DNA from: an uncultured Hungatella sp. | Lineage (GTDB): Bacteria > Bacillota > Clostridia > Lachnospirales > Lachnospiraceae | Assembly (NCBI GenBank): GCA_910585435.1 | Contig: CAJUEJ010000023.1 | Location: 3,833 to 67,832 of the forward strand | Direction: 5' to 3' | Length of the DNA: 64,000 nucleotides | Shown: piece by piece, positions 43,606-51,854 of the stretch | How positions within the stretch are numbered: position 1 is the stretch's first letter | How the letters are laid out: each line of letters opens with the position of its first letter | Notes under the pieces: model-generated | What the model was told of the DNA's origin: nothing | What the model saw: the letters and a program-made list of their open reading frames with translations, nothing else | Database searches by the model: none | Made by a program: the position numbers and the translations under genes

Positions 43606-45708
43606 ATGGATGATTTGAACTACATTATTGTGCAGGCGGGAGGAAAAGGAACACGTATGCAGATACTCACGAGAAATAAGCCTAAGGCACTTATTCCGGT
43701 GAGTAACCTACCCATGATCTTTCATCTGTTCAAGAAATATCCTAACAAAAAGTTCATTGTAATTGGTGATTATAAGTACGATGTGCTTGAGCGATATCTT
43801 CACGAATTTGCTAATGTAGAATATGAGACAATATGTGGAACAGGGCATGAGGGCACTTGTGCTGGACTTCAGGAAGCATTGGCCTATATACCTGTTTGCA
43901 GCCGGTTTATGCTTATTTGGTGTGATCTTATTTTGCCAGATGATTATGAAATTCCTGAAAGCGAATCTAATATTATCGGCATTTCAAAGGACTTTTCATG
44001 TCGCTGGATGTGGAAAGATGGAGAGTTTAAGGAAGAACACAGCCAGGAAAATGGTGTGGCAGGCTTCTTCATTTTTAAGGATAAGTCTGTTATTGCTGAT
44101 GTACCTGAAGATGGAGAGTTTGTTCGCTGGCTGCGAGACAGTAACGTGAAGTTTACAGGGCAGCCCTTGTATAGGACAAAAGAATATGGCCTGTATTCTG
44201 AGTGGGACAAACTGCCCAAAATGCGTTGCCGCTCCTTTAATAAAATCACAATCCAAGGAGAAAGGCTCATTAAGGAAGGAATTAATGATCAGGGTCAGAA
44301 GTTAGCCATTCGAGAGGTCGCATGGTATAAGAAGCTTCGTGGGAGATCATTTGATGCAATACCAGCGATTTATTCTTATGACCCGCTTATCATGGAATTG
44401 ATTGATGGTAAGAATATACATGAGTACACATATCTATCTGGTGAACAGAAAAAATATGTCTTGAGGAAAATTGTCAGTTGTCTCAGAAAAGTACATAATT
44501 TGGAATCCGTTCCCTACGATGAGATCAGTTATCGAAACGCATATTTAGACAAGACATATGATAGATTGGAGAAGGTGAAGAACCTTGTACCATTTGCTAA
44601 TGACTTAACGGTTACTGTAAATGGTAAGGCGTGTAGAAATATTTTTTATCACCAGGAAGAAGTTGAAAAGCTTGTCATGCAGTATGCTCCGAGAGAGTTT
44701 GTACTTCTTCATGGTGATTGCACATTCAGTAATATTATGCTTAGACATGATACAGATCCTGTACTCATCGATCCTCGTGGTTATTTCGGAAAGACAGAAT
44801 TCTACGGCGATGCAGCTTATGATTGGGTAAAATTATATTATAGCCTCTTCAGCAATTATGATCAGTTTAATTTAAAACGCTTCAGCCTGGATATCAGAGA
44901 AAATGAAGTCAGGCTTGATATTGGATCTAATAACTGGGAAGATATGGAAGAGTGCTTCTTTGAATTGCTTGAGGGAGAAGTGACCCGTCGCCAAATGAAG
45001 CTCCTTCTGGCAATCATTTGGCTCAGTCTTACTACATATACGTGGGAAGACTATGATTCTATCTGTGGTGCTTTCTATAATGGACTCTATTATCTTGAAG
45101 AGGCTCTTGAAATGGAAAGTGCTTATAGTTATTTTGATAAAAACATGAATTTACTTAATGATGCGCTTAAAGGCGTATCAATGGGTGATATGGACAGAAT
45201 GATATCCGATTGCGAGAATGCCTTGAAATCAGGTCATAAAGTTATAGCTTCCGGGCTTGGAAAAAACGTACCTATCTGTGAGAAATTTGAGGGGACTATG
45301 ATATCTCTTGGGCTGGATGCACAGTTTCTCCACACGAATTCGGCAGTTCATGGAGATATGGGAATGGTTAAGTCAGGAGACGTATTGATTATCCTTACTA
45401 AGAGTGGCAGTACATCGGAGTCAGTGTACCTGGTTGATCTTTTGAAGAAACGGGATGGAGTAAAATTATGGCTTATGAGTTGTAATGAACATAGTGTTTT
45501 AGCTGATAGCATGGAAAATGTACTTATTGTCCCGTTACAGCATGAAGGGGATTCATGGAACGTCGTACCAAACAACTCAACCACGCTGTTTCTGATTGTT
45601 CTTCAGACCCTTGCGATGCAGCTAACGAAGAGAATGAATATCACATTGGAAATGTTTAGGCCTAACCATCCTGGAGGAGCCATAGGAGTGAAGTTACAGC
45701 ATGGGTAA
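43606..45708 (+). CDS. Trifunctional nucleotidyltransferase - APH-type kinase - SIS isomerase
   Basis: A 700-aa fusion starting at 43606 behind ACGAGGAGGA. Residues 1-~230 are a sugar nucleotidyltransferase (VQAGGKGTRMQ, NKPKALIPVSNLPM). Residues ~235-500 are a choline-kinase/aminoglycoside-phosphotransferase-like kinase (LLHGDCTFSNIMLRHD, LIDPRGYFG). Residues ~535-700 are a SIS domain like arabinose-5-phosphate isomerase (SLGLDAQFLHTNSAVHGDMG, ILTKSGSTSES). Isomerase, kinase and nucleotidyltransferase are successive steps in making NDP-heptose or NDP-pentose from a ketose phosphate. The missing phosphatase is the next gene, which overlaps by 8 bp. Substrate identity is inference. Confidence 0.82.
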   Translation: MDDLNYIIVQAGGKGTRMQILTRNKPKALIPVSNLPMIFHLFKKYPNKKFIVIGDYKYDVLERYLHEFANVEYETICGTGHEGTCAGLQEALAYIPVCSRFMLIWCDLILPDDYEIPESESNIIGISKDFSCRWMWKDGEFKEEHSQENGVAGFFIFKDKSVIADVPEDGEFVRWLRDSNVKFTGQPLYRTKEYGLYSEWDKLPKMRCRSFNKITIQGERLIKEGINDQGQKLAIREVAWYKKLRGRSFDAIPAIYSYDPLIMELIDGKNIHEYTYLSGEQKKYVLRKIVSCLRKVHNLESVPYDEISYRNAYLDKTYDRLEKVKNLVPFANDLTVTVNGKACRNIFYHQEEVEKLVMQYAPREFVLLHGDCTFSNIMLRHDTDPVLIDPRGYFGKTEFYGDAAYDWVKLYYSLFSNYDQFNLKRFSLDIRENEVRLDIGSNNWEDMEECFFELLEGEVTRRQMKLLLAIIWLSLTTYTWEDYDSICGAFYNGLYYLEEALEMESAYSYFDKNMNLLNDALKGVSMGDMDRMISDCENALKSGHKVIASGLGKNVPICEKFEGTMISLGLDAQFLHTNSAVHGDMGMVKSGDVLIILTKSGSTSESVYLVDLLKKRDGVKLWLMSCNEHSVLADSMENVLIVPLQHEGDSWNVVPNNSTTLFLIVLQTLAMQLTKRMNITLEMFRPNHPGGAIGVKLQHG

Positions 45709-46075
45709 ATTAATATTATCAAACCTCGGCCATACATGGCTCTTGGACCTGGACGGGACAATTGTCAAGCACAATGGTTATAAGCTGGATGGACAAGATT
45801 CATTTCTTCCTGGTGCTAAAGCTTTTCTGAAAAATATACCTCCAGATGATATGGTTGTATTCATCACGTCCAGGATGGATGACTACAAGGAGATGACTGA
45901 AAAGTTTCTTGGAGAGCATGGTATTAGATATAACCATATTATATATAATGCTCCGTATGGAGAACGCATTCTGATTAATGACGATAAGCCTGGCGGATTG
46001 CCAATGGCTAACGCGCTTTCCGTAAGACGTGATGAACCCATCAAAATAGAGATAAGGATTGATAAAAATCTGTGA
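45701..46075 (+). CDS. Small HAD-family phosphatase
   Basis: Compact HAD hydrolase of 124 aa. Motif I is LLDLDGTIVKHNGY, motif II the VFITSR strand, and motif IV ILINDDKPGG. No cap domain is present, which fits phosphatases of the GmhB/KdsC sort acting on sugar bisphosphates. Overlap with the upstream fusion (8 bp) and the downstream flippase (4 bp) makes it part of a translationally coupled block. It probably removes the non-anomeric phosphate in the NDP-sugar route proposed for the fused enzyme. Confidence 0.8.
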   Translation: MGKLILSNLGHTWLLDLDGTIVKHNGYKLDGQDSFLPGAKAFLKNIPPDDMVVFITSRMDDYKEMTEKFLGEHGIRYNHIIYNAPYGERILINDDKPGGLPMANALSVRRDEPIKIEIRIDKNL

Positions 46076-47538
46076 TGAAACAAAAGAGCATCTCATTTAA
46101 CAGCTTTATTTTTTCGATAAAAAGCATATTAACAGTGCTGTTCCCATTGATTACATACCCATATGCATTGCGCGTTCTGGGGGTGAATAATATGGGAAGG
46201 TACAATTTTATTAATTCAATTATTGGGTATTTTTTACTCCTTGGCTCTTTAGGAATAGTCAGTTATGCCAGGCGAGATGGTGCAATTATAAGAAATGATA
46301 AAAAAGAATTGTCTCGATTTGCTTCTGAGGTGTTCTCATGTAATATGATACTTACTGTCATATCTTATATCATACTTATCAGCTGTATCTTTTCAGTTGA
46401 GAAAATAAGAAATGAGTATATTCTTGCATTGGTACTGTCTTTGGCAATGTTTTTGACAGTTTTTGGGGTGGAGTGGATATATAGCGTTTACGAAGATTAT
46501 ATATATATCACTATCAGGCAGATTGCGATGCAAATGGTCTCGATGGTAATGCTGTTTTTACTGGTGCATGATTCAGATGATTTGATTTTATATTCTATCA
46601 TTTCAATTACTGCATGTGCTGGTGGGAATATATTTAACTTTGTTCATTCAAGAAAGTATTGTAATATTGTTTTTACATTTAAGTGTAATTTTAGGAAGCA
46701 TTTACCGAAAACCTTAGTGTTTTTTGCAAATGCTATGATGATAACAATCTACACAAATACGGATCAAACGATGTTAGGCTTTATGTGTGGAGATTATAAC
46801 GTTGGTTTATATGGGACGGCAGTAAAAATCTATCATGTTCTTTGCTCTGTTTTGACATCTGCATCAATTGTGGGCGTGACAACACTGACTAACTTTATAG
46901 GAAATAACAAAGTGGAGGCTTACAACAGATTAGCCTCTCATATTTTTTCGATAATCGTTACACTGACCTTCCCTTTTGTCACAGGCGGCACAATTTTTGC
47001 CCATGAAATTATATCGTTATTTGGCGGGATAGAATACATAGAAGCGGTCAATTCTTTAATTATTCTCATAATTGGTCTGTTGGGCTATGTTATGGCTGTA
47101 TTTTGGGGGCAGTGTGTCCTTGTCGCATCAGGGCGGGAAAAATGCCTATTTTATATTACCACAGTAAGCGCAGTTATTAATCTAATTGGAAATTTTATTC
47201 TTATCCCTTATTTTAGGCAGGATGCTGCAGCTTTTACAACTTTGCTTAGCGAGGCAATTACTGCTTTGCTGACATGGCGTATGGGAAGAAAATTAGTGAA
47301 AATCAATTCCGGAGCCCAAGTTGTCGTCCAGTCATTTATTGGCGGAATCTTTGTCATTGTGGTTTCCCTTGCGTTTAAACATTGGATTAATAAAGGAACC
47401 ATTGCTTTATTTTCCAGTATAATTGTGGCTGGGGTGGGGTATTTCTGCATTGAATTCCTTATAGGTAATCCATTTGTGAAAGGAATGGCATTAAAGGCTA
47501 TTATGATTTTCAGAGGAAAATTAGGAAGGGAGCAATAA
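46075..47538 (+). CDS. Polysaccharide flippase (Wzx, MOP superfamily)
   Basis: Membrane protein of 487 aa with 12-14 helices. It flips lipid-linked repeat units across the membrane for Wzy to polymerise. The N-terminus SFIFSIKSILTVLFPLITYPYALRVLGVNNMGRYNFINSIIGYF is a clear match to Wzx/RfbX proteins, as is the NTDQTMLGFM segment mid-way. It may start at GTG 46072 or ATG 46075; I use the ATG. Wzx plus Wzy plus a PglC-type transferase defines a Wzx/Wzy-dependent pathway. Confidence 0.92.
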   Translation: MKQKSISFNSFIFSIKSILTVLFPLITYPYALRVLGVNNMGRYNFINSIIGYFLLLGSLGIVSYARRDGAIIRNDKKELSRFASEVFSCNMILTVISYIILISCIFSVEKIRNEYILALVLSLAMFLTVFGVEWIYSVYEDYIYITIRQIAMQMVSMVMLFLLVHDSDDLILYSIISITACAGGNIFNFVHSRKYCNIVFTFKCNFRKHLPKTLVFFANAMMITIYTNTDQTMLGFMCGDYNVGLYGTAVKIYHVLCSVLTSASIVGVTTLTNFIGNNKVEAYNRLASHIFSIIVTLTFPFVTGGTIFAHEIISLFGGIEYIEAVNSLIILIIGLLGYVMAVFWGQCVLVASGREKCLFYITTVSAVINLIGNFILIPYFRQDAAAFTTLLSEAITALLTWRMGRKLVKINSGAQVVVQSFIGGIFVIVVSLAFKHWINKGTIALFSSIIVAGVGYFCIEFLIGNPFVKGMALKAIMIFRGKLGREQ

Positions 47539-47539
47539 T

Positions 47540-48646
47540 GTGGAAATGAAATCCTTTAAAAAAAATATAGTTCTCTCAATTAAGAAACTGGGATGGAGAA
47601 TTATGGATACAGGGAAGATTGAGATTAAAACTGAAAATGGTAGTTTCAATCAAATTCGTTTTATGGGTATTGGCTATTGGAAACATATGATTCATGCAAA
47701 TAGGGGGGGTATTGAGCAACCGATATTTTATCTAAAAATAAATCGTGATGCTCCATATACTATTGAATGTATTCAGATGTGGCTTGATGTAATTAAAGAT
47801 GTTGGTGCTGATTATTATTTTGTGTGTGATAATAAATGGCTGGAGCATAAGGTTTTAAAATCATGTTTTTTTCCAAATGATGATATCAAGTTTATTTCAT
47901 CATTTGGAAAGAATATGATCCGCAATGCTGAAAATTTGTATACCGGAAATTGGAAGAATGCGACATATGCACATCTAACACCTTTTTACCACGCAAAGAA
48001 GAATGGATTTAACAATTTTTGGAGTATAGATGCAGATGACACCTTCTTTTTGATGAATTCTGAACGAATTGCTACGGCTTTGAAATGTGTTCAGAATTAT
48101 GCATTTGAAAGCTGTATGGACATCACATCTCTTGATATGTGGCTTAGCCGCACATGCGGTCAACATTGGTCTTTTGGAATCACTTATGTGGATACAACCA
48201 GAGTGGATTATATTGGGATATTTGATACTGTTAGTTCCCAAGCCTGGATGAAGTCCTATAGTGACATAGAGGAGATTTTTAATCTTGACTGGTTTTTTAC
48301 CTTTTTGAGAGATAAGACAGAGGTTAATGTCGGATCGTTTTATGTCAATCACTGTTGGTTTGTGCATTTTGGCAATTTTATTTCTAATCCAATTTATGGC
48401 TGGATAAATTATTGGGATTCGGGAAAGATCCATTATCCTATTCTTGAAAGTGTATACAACAATATGGAAATTGGCTGCCTGAATATAGCAAATAATGTAT
48501 TTTCTATTGATGTAGGAGCATCAAAAGAGGAGGGGATGAAGATTCTTGAGAATAGAGTGTGCAAATCAAGATACTTTAAACAACAGCAGCACAGATTGTT
48601 CGATAATGAAAATTTTGCCAATGACAAAAATTTCTTTCGGATATGA
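47540..48646 (+). CDS. Uncharacterised protein, possible glycosyltransferase with DADD motif
   Basis: Last gene of the polysaccharide operon, 368 aa, beginning with GTG (or ATG 47546) behind GGAAGGGAGC. I do not recognise a named family. Features are a GT-A-like DxD in FWSIDADDTFFLM, an upstream strand ADYYFVCDNKW, and many aromatic residues in the C-terminal half (HWSFGITYVDT, HCWFVHFGNF). Position and the DxD suggest a glycosyltransferase or a polymer-modifying enzyme. No signal peptide or clear membrane segment is seen. Confidence 0.5.
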   Translation: MEMKSFKKNIVLSIKKLGWRIMDTGKIEIKTENGSFNQIRFMGIGYWKHMIHANRGGIEQPIFYLKINRDAPYTIECIQMWLDVIKDVGADYYFVCDNKWLEHKVLKSCFFPNDDIKFISSFGKNMIRNAENLYTGNWKNATYAHLTPFYHAKKNGFNNFWSIDADDTFFLMNSERIATALKCVQNYAFESCMDITSLDMWLSRTCGQHWSFGITYVDTTRVDYIGIFDTVSSQAWMKSYSDIEEIFNLDWFFTFLRDKTEVNVGSFYVNHCWFVHFGNFISNPIYGWINYWDSGKIHYPILESVYNNMEIGCLNIANNVFSIDVGASKEEGMKILENRVCKSRYFKQQQHRLFDNENFANDKNFFRI

Positions 48647-48779
48647 TAAGGACTTTCATGGATTATATTATACAATCTTACATAAAGAATGAAAAGAAAG
48701 AGGTATTTTGGCGGTCGATTACCTCCGGCGAGATAGCGCGGCATATTATTGGTAGTGGCTATCAACGGCACATCTATCT

Positions 48780-48850
48780 TGTGGGAGTGTAAAATAAAGT
48801 GCGTAAGTTTTGTTACCGGTAACTTACACACTTTATTTTACACTCTCACA
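48780..48850. repeat. Long near-perfect hairpin (71 bp)
   Basis: About 30 paired bases with one mismatch and one G-T pair. The left arm runs 48780-48809 (containing AGTGTAAAATAAAGTG) and the right arm 48821-48850. The centre holds the palindrome GTTACCGGTAAC (48812-48823). It lies between the convergent polysaccharide operon and the Rpn gene, so it may end transcription from both sides. Its length and terminal symmetry also suit a MITE or fused insertion-sequence ends. No transposase is present. Confidence 0.75.
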
Positions 48851-48870
48851 ATATTATTACCATGAGCAAT

Positions 48871-50148
48871 TCAGGCTTGCCAATACATCTCTACTTCTTC
48901 TGCAGCCTGTGCCTCATCCATGGAGTACTGTGTTTTCAAATCCAATATTATGCTTCCTTTTGAGATACCATGCTTCTTGCCAAATTTTATCAGTTTCATA
49001 ATGGTATTCTCTTGTGATTCCTGTAACTCTGTCCCCACTTCCTTTTGCAGCTTCTGACGTACTTCCTGGTGTAACGCTTCTCGCTCTTGCTGTACTGCTT
49101 TTAGCTTCTGCTGCAGTATTTCTTGTGCCTTTCGCAATTCTTCCTGTCTTTGCTGTAGCTCCATCTGTCCTTGTTGTAACTCTGCCTGTCCTTGTTGTAG
49201 CTCTGTCCGTTCTTGTTGCAGCTCTGTCCGTTCTTGTTGTAGCTCTGTCCGTTCTTGCTGTAGCTCTGTCCGTTCTTGCTGTAGCTCTGTCCGTTCTTGC
49301 TGTAGTTCCTGTCTGGCTGCCTGTACATCATATGCTTTAAAATGCTTGAATAGTTCTCCCATACGCCTCTCCTTAATCTGCTTGGTAAATGTCATGATCT
49401 CTTCTGACGGTACATTCAATTTTGCAAGCAAACCTTCTACCACCTGCGACATAATTCCTAACAGATATTCCGGTGAGGTTTTGGTGATATCCTTCAGCAT
49501 TTCAGAATCTATCTCCTGGCCCAGGTTTACAAACTCTGCCATATCCTGAAGCTTGTCTATCATCAGCATAATGGATATTTCATCCTTTTTCTCCATCAGC
49601 TCTTCATTACTGTATTCCTTTAGCTGCAACAGCATACACTCATAATCAGGTATATACTTTTCCAGGATATCGCTTAGCAAAATTCTGTCATGAAGCCTTG
49701 TCGCCGCGGTCCAATTCTCTATGCCGTCATAAAACAGAATCGGCAAAATCGGCGGATACCGGAAATTTTTGGTCTTGCTGATACCTTCATGCTGCCTTTC
49801 CTGCTCTTTTTCATAATCCTCCCAAATAAAAGCCATATAGCGAAATATCTGCATAACTACATTATAGTCCACATCTGACTTATGTTCAATAAGAGAGATT
49901 ACATAAAACGGCGTTTCTTGTTCTTTTATACGTACCTTTTTCACTACATCTGAATTTCTCTCTTCTGTAAACATATGTACAAAACGTACTGTAACATCTT
50001 CGATGTCCTCCGCCTGAACATGTTTCAGTAAAGGGATATCCACATACCCCCGTAAAAACTGGGCGCAAAGAGCTGAATCACCAAAAATAAGCTTCGCAGA
50101 GCTGTCTTTTGGCTTGGTATTTGATAAAATGTTTCCTGTGTCTTGCAT
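48871..50148 (-). CDS. Rpn family recombination-promoting nuclease/putative transposase
   Basis: PD-(D/E)XK endonuclease-like protein, about 425 aa. Typical Rpn segments appear in order: AKLIFGDSALCAQFLRGYVDIPLLKHV, FYVISLIEHKSDVDYNVVMQIFRYM (nuclease core with the EHKS pattern), and YPPILPILFYDG. The C-terminal third is a long coiled coil of ELQQ repeats. I choose the start at 50148 because a strong hairpin (50161-50192) would be in the leader and GGAAAGGAAG precedes the ATG; in-frame ATGs also exist at 50178 and 50205. E. coli RpnA cuts DNA and promotes recA-independent recombination. The role here is unknown. Confidence 0.82.
   Translation of the reverse strand: MQDTGNILSNTKPKDSSAKLIFGDSALCAQFLRGYVDIPLLKHVQAEDIEDVTVRFVHMFTEERNSDVVKKVRIKEQETPFYVISLIEHKSDVDYNVVMQIFRYMAFIWEDYEKEQERQHEGISKTKNFRYPPILPILFYDGIENWTAATRLHDRILLSDILEKYIPDYECMLLQLKEYSNEELMEKKDEISIMLMIDKLQDMAEFVNLGQEIDSEMLKDITKTSPEYLLGIMSQVVEGLLAKLNVPSEEIMTFTKQIKERRMGELFKHFKAYDVQAARQELQQERTELQQERTELQQERTELQQERTELQQERTELQQGQAELQQGQMELQQRQEELRKAQEILQQKLKAVQQEREALHQEVRQKLQKEVGTELQESQENTIMKLIKFGKKHGISKGSIILDLKTQYSMDEAQAAEEVEMYWQA
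49150..49306 (-). repeat. 21-bp in-frame tandem repeat in the Rpn gene
   Basis: About eight units of a 21-bp sequence, roughly five almost exact (plus strand GTAGCTCTGTCCGTTCTTGC type) and the rest degenerate. Each codes for ELQQERT, extending a coiled coil. Copy number could change by slippage in whole heptads without breaking the frame. Confidence 0.9.
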
Positions 50149-50160
50149 GTCTTCCTTTCC

Positions 50161-50192
50161 GGTATGGGATCCAGCCATTTGTATCCCATACC
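50161..50192 (-). promoter_or_regulatory. Hairpin just upstream of the Rpn ribosome site
   Basis: Perfect 10-bp stem, GGTATGGGAT and ATCCCATACC, around a 12-base loop. It ends at the GGAAAGGAAG site of the gene, so it could affect translation or bind a repressor. Confidence 0.6.
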
Positions 50193-50411
50193 TTTTCCTA
50201 TTCAATTTTGTTATGGGATACTTGTCTGAAATTCCCAGAAGGAATCAGAATGACCTGATTAGAAAACCAGAATATTATCTTTCCTCTACACTATAACAGA
50301 AGCAAACTGTTTTTGCAAGAAGTATTCTCCGTTCGCGATACTTTTATTTTGTAGGCCTTTATTTAGTACCTTTCATTTTGTATGGCAAAAGGAGAACGTC
50401 ATCATAATGCG

Positions 50412-50885
50412 TCATCTTTTAATACACTTACCAAACATCCAGGGAGCAACCTCAATATCACGGATGTGGACATTGGCAGGTGTTGAAATAAGGAAGCCGG
50501 CTATCTCCGCGATATCCTCAGGGTGAAGCATACATTCCTTTTCTTCTTCTGAGGGAGGCGTGATCTTATGAGACCATATACTGGTAGATACCGGCCCCGG
50601 GCTGATGGAAGAGACGCGGATATTGCTGCCCCGGCATTCTTCAATCAGGGTTTATGTCAGGGCGTTGGCAGCGTATTTGGAGGCGGAATAGGGGCCGTTT
50701 TTTGCCTGGGTACGGTGGGCTGCATCCTGCGGAATTGATTAATACATCAATATGGTTCCATAAAGACAAGATTCTGTCTATGGCTATAGAAACGGAAGCT
50801 TCTGACATGACATCGCAGGGGACTGTAAGGATCCTGTCAGAGGCACTGCCGGCAATCTGCTTTTGGGCCAGCAGATAGGCTTTTA
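50412..50885 (-). pseudogene. Short-chain dehydrogenase remnant
   Basis: Decayed SDR-family oxidoreductase downstream of the TIM-barrel gene. The first ~50 residues (nucleotide-binding TGxxxGIG) are missing. What remains starts LLAQKQIAG, runs through VPCDVMSEASV and IDVLINSAG, then loses an internal stretch. It resumes in another frame as NGPYSASKYAANAL (catalytic Tyr and Lys), meets an in-frame TAA near 50650, and reads on to APWMFGKCIKR. The truncation, internal deletion, frameshift and stop make it non-functional. It once belonged to the sugar regulon to its right. Confidence 0.8.
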
Positions 50886-51692
50886 CACAATTTTCTTCAT
50901 ATAATCTATGTAACACGGCAAGGATATATCTGCGTCGGGAATCTCCGGATGCCAGTGTTTTTCCCACTCAAAACTAAGAAAACCGTCATAGCCTGTATCT
51001 TTCAGGAGAGAGATGGCCTCAGCAACAGGCACAGAACCTTCTCCCGGCAGGGCTATATCAAAGCCATCTCTGGAATAATGCAGAGAATCTTTTATATGGA
51101 CATGGCAAAGATACGGAGCCAGGCTTTTACAGGATGTTTCCATGGCTTCTCCCCACCGGTGGGGATGGAGAATATCCCAGATGACCCCTATTTTCCCGTC
51201 CAGCGCTTCAAGGAGGGGGAGCATGGCAGAGGACATACTGAAATCATCGTGGGTTTCCAGCAAAAGCTTTATGCCATAGGCGTCAGCGATTTTCACGGCC
51301 TTTTTATACCCTTCTATATCCCGGGCCAGCACCTGCTCATAAGTCTGCCCCTCAGGAATAGGGCCGGCAAATACCCGCAGATAGGGGCAGTGAAGACCCT
51401 CTGCAAGGATACTTAAATCCTTAACCTGCTTAAGCTGCTGGTTCCGGTCTTCTGGAGATGTCCTGGCGAAAGAGACACTTGTTCCGATAACGGGAATAAA
51501 AAGCTGAGACATTTTAAATTTTTCATAGGATTCCTGTATACGTTCACAGGAAAAATCATCCAGCGACAATAAATCTGTCGTATTCTCCAAGGTCCTCAGT
51601 TCAATCCCCTGAAAACCATACGCCTTCCCTTTGCTAATCACGTCATCTACTGTGGAAGACGGACAGGCCAGAGAGCTGAAAGCTAATTTCAT
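50883..51692 (-). CDS. Sugar phosphate isomerase/epimerase (TIM barrel)
   Basis: Xylose-isomerase-like TIM-barrel enzyme of about 269 aa, starting MKLAFSSLACPS (an ATG two codons earlier is also possible). Metal-site segments are KLLLETHDDFSMSS, IGVIWDILHPHRWG, LCHVHIKDSLHY and GFLSFEWEKHWHPEI. It is the distal gene of the minus-strand operon that begins with the VOC-domain gene, and resembles the enzyme at 28009 only in fold. It probably acts on the sugar imported by the ABC system on the other side of the LacI gene. Confidence 0.87.
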   Translation of the reverse strand: MKLAFSSLACPSSTVDDVISKGKAYGFQGIELRTLENTTDLLSLDDFSCERIQESYEKFKMSQLFIPVIGTSVSFARTSPEDRNQQLKQVKDLSILAEGLHCPYLRVFAGPIPEGQTYEQVLARDIEGYKKAVKIADAYGIKLLLETHDDFSMSSAMLPLLEALDGKIGVIWDILHPHRWGEAMETSCKSLAPYLCHVHIKDSLHYSRDGFDIALPGEGSVPVAEAISLLKDTGYDGFLSFEWEKHWHPEIPDADISLPCYIDYMKKIV

Positions 51693-51720
51693 GTTCATAG
51701 ATTTAAACCCCTTTCTTGTA

Positions 51721-51834
51721 ATGTACCATCGCGATCCCTTCTACACTTGCAGCTGCAGCCGAATCAGATATAGGGAAGATTCTGCTGTTGCAACCAAATC
51801 ATGCAACCAGGCAGAAAGAATCCCGATGGTACAT
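51721..51834. repeat. Inverted repeat in the VOC/TIM-barrel gap
   Basis: A 22-base arm beginning ATGTACCATCG (51721-51742) is mirrored at 51813-51834 with three mismatches, 70 bases apart. It could be a small mobile remnant or an intra-operon structure. No gene lies inside. Confidence 0.55.
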
Positions 51835-51854
51835 GTATTATGCTTGTAACATAG

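Noticed and set aside
30637..48646. Prophage or integrative element as source of the AT-rich block
   Set aside because: No integrase, att repeats, phage structural or conjugation genes are present; the content is purely glycan assembly.
48658..48792. Short frame MDYIIQSYIKNEKKEV... after the last polysaccharide gene
   Set aside because: Only 44 codons, no recognisable family or site; it may be a chance frame running into the hairpin.
49150..49306. Possible CRISPR array
   Set aside because: The 21-bp units are contiguous without spacers, in frame, and encode ELQQERT heptads of a coiled coil.
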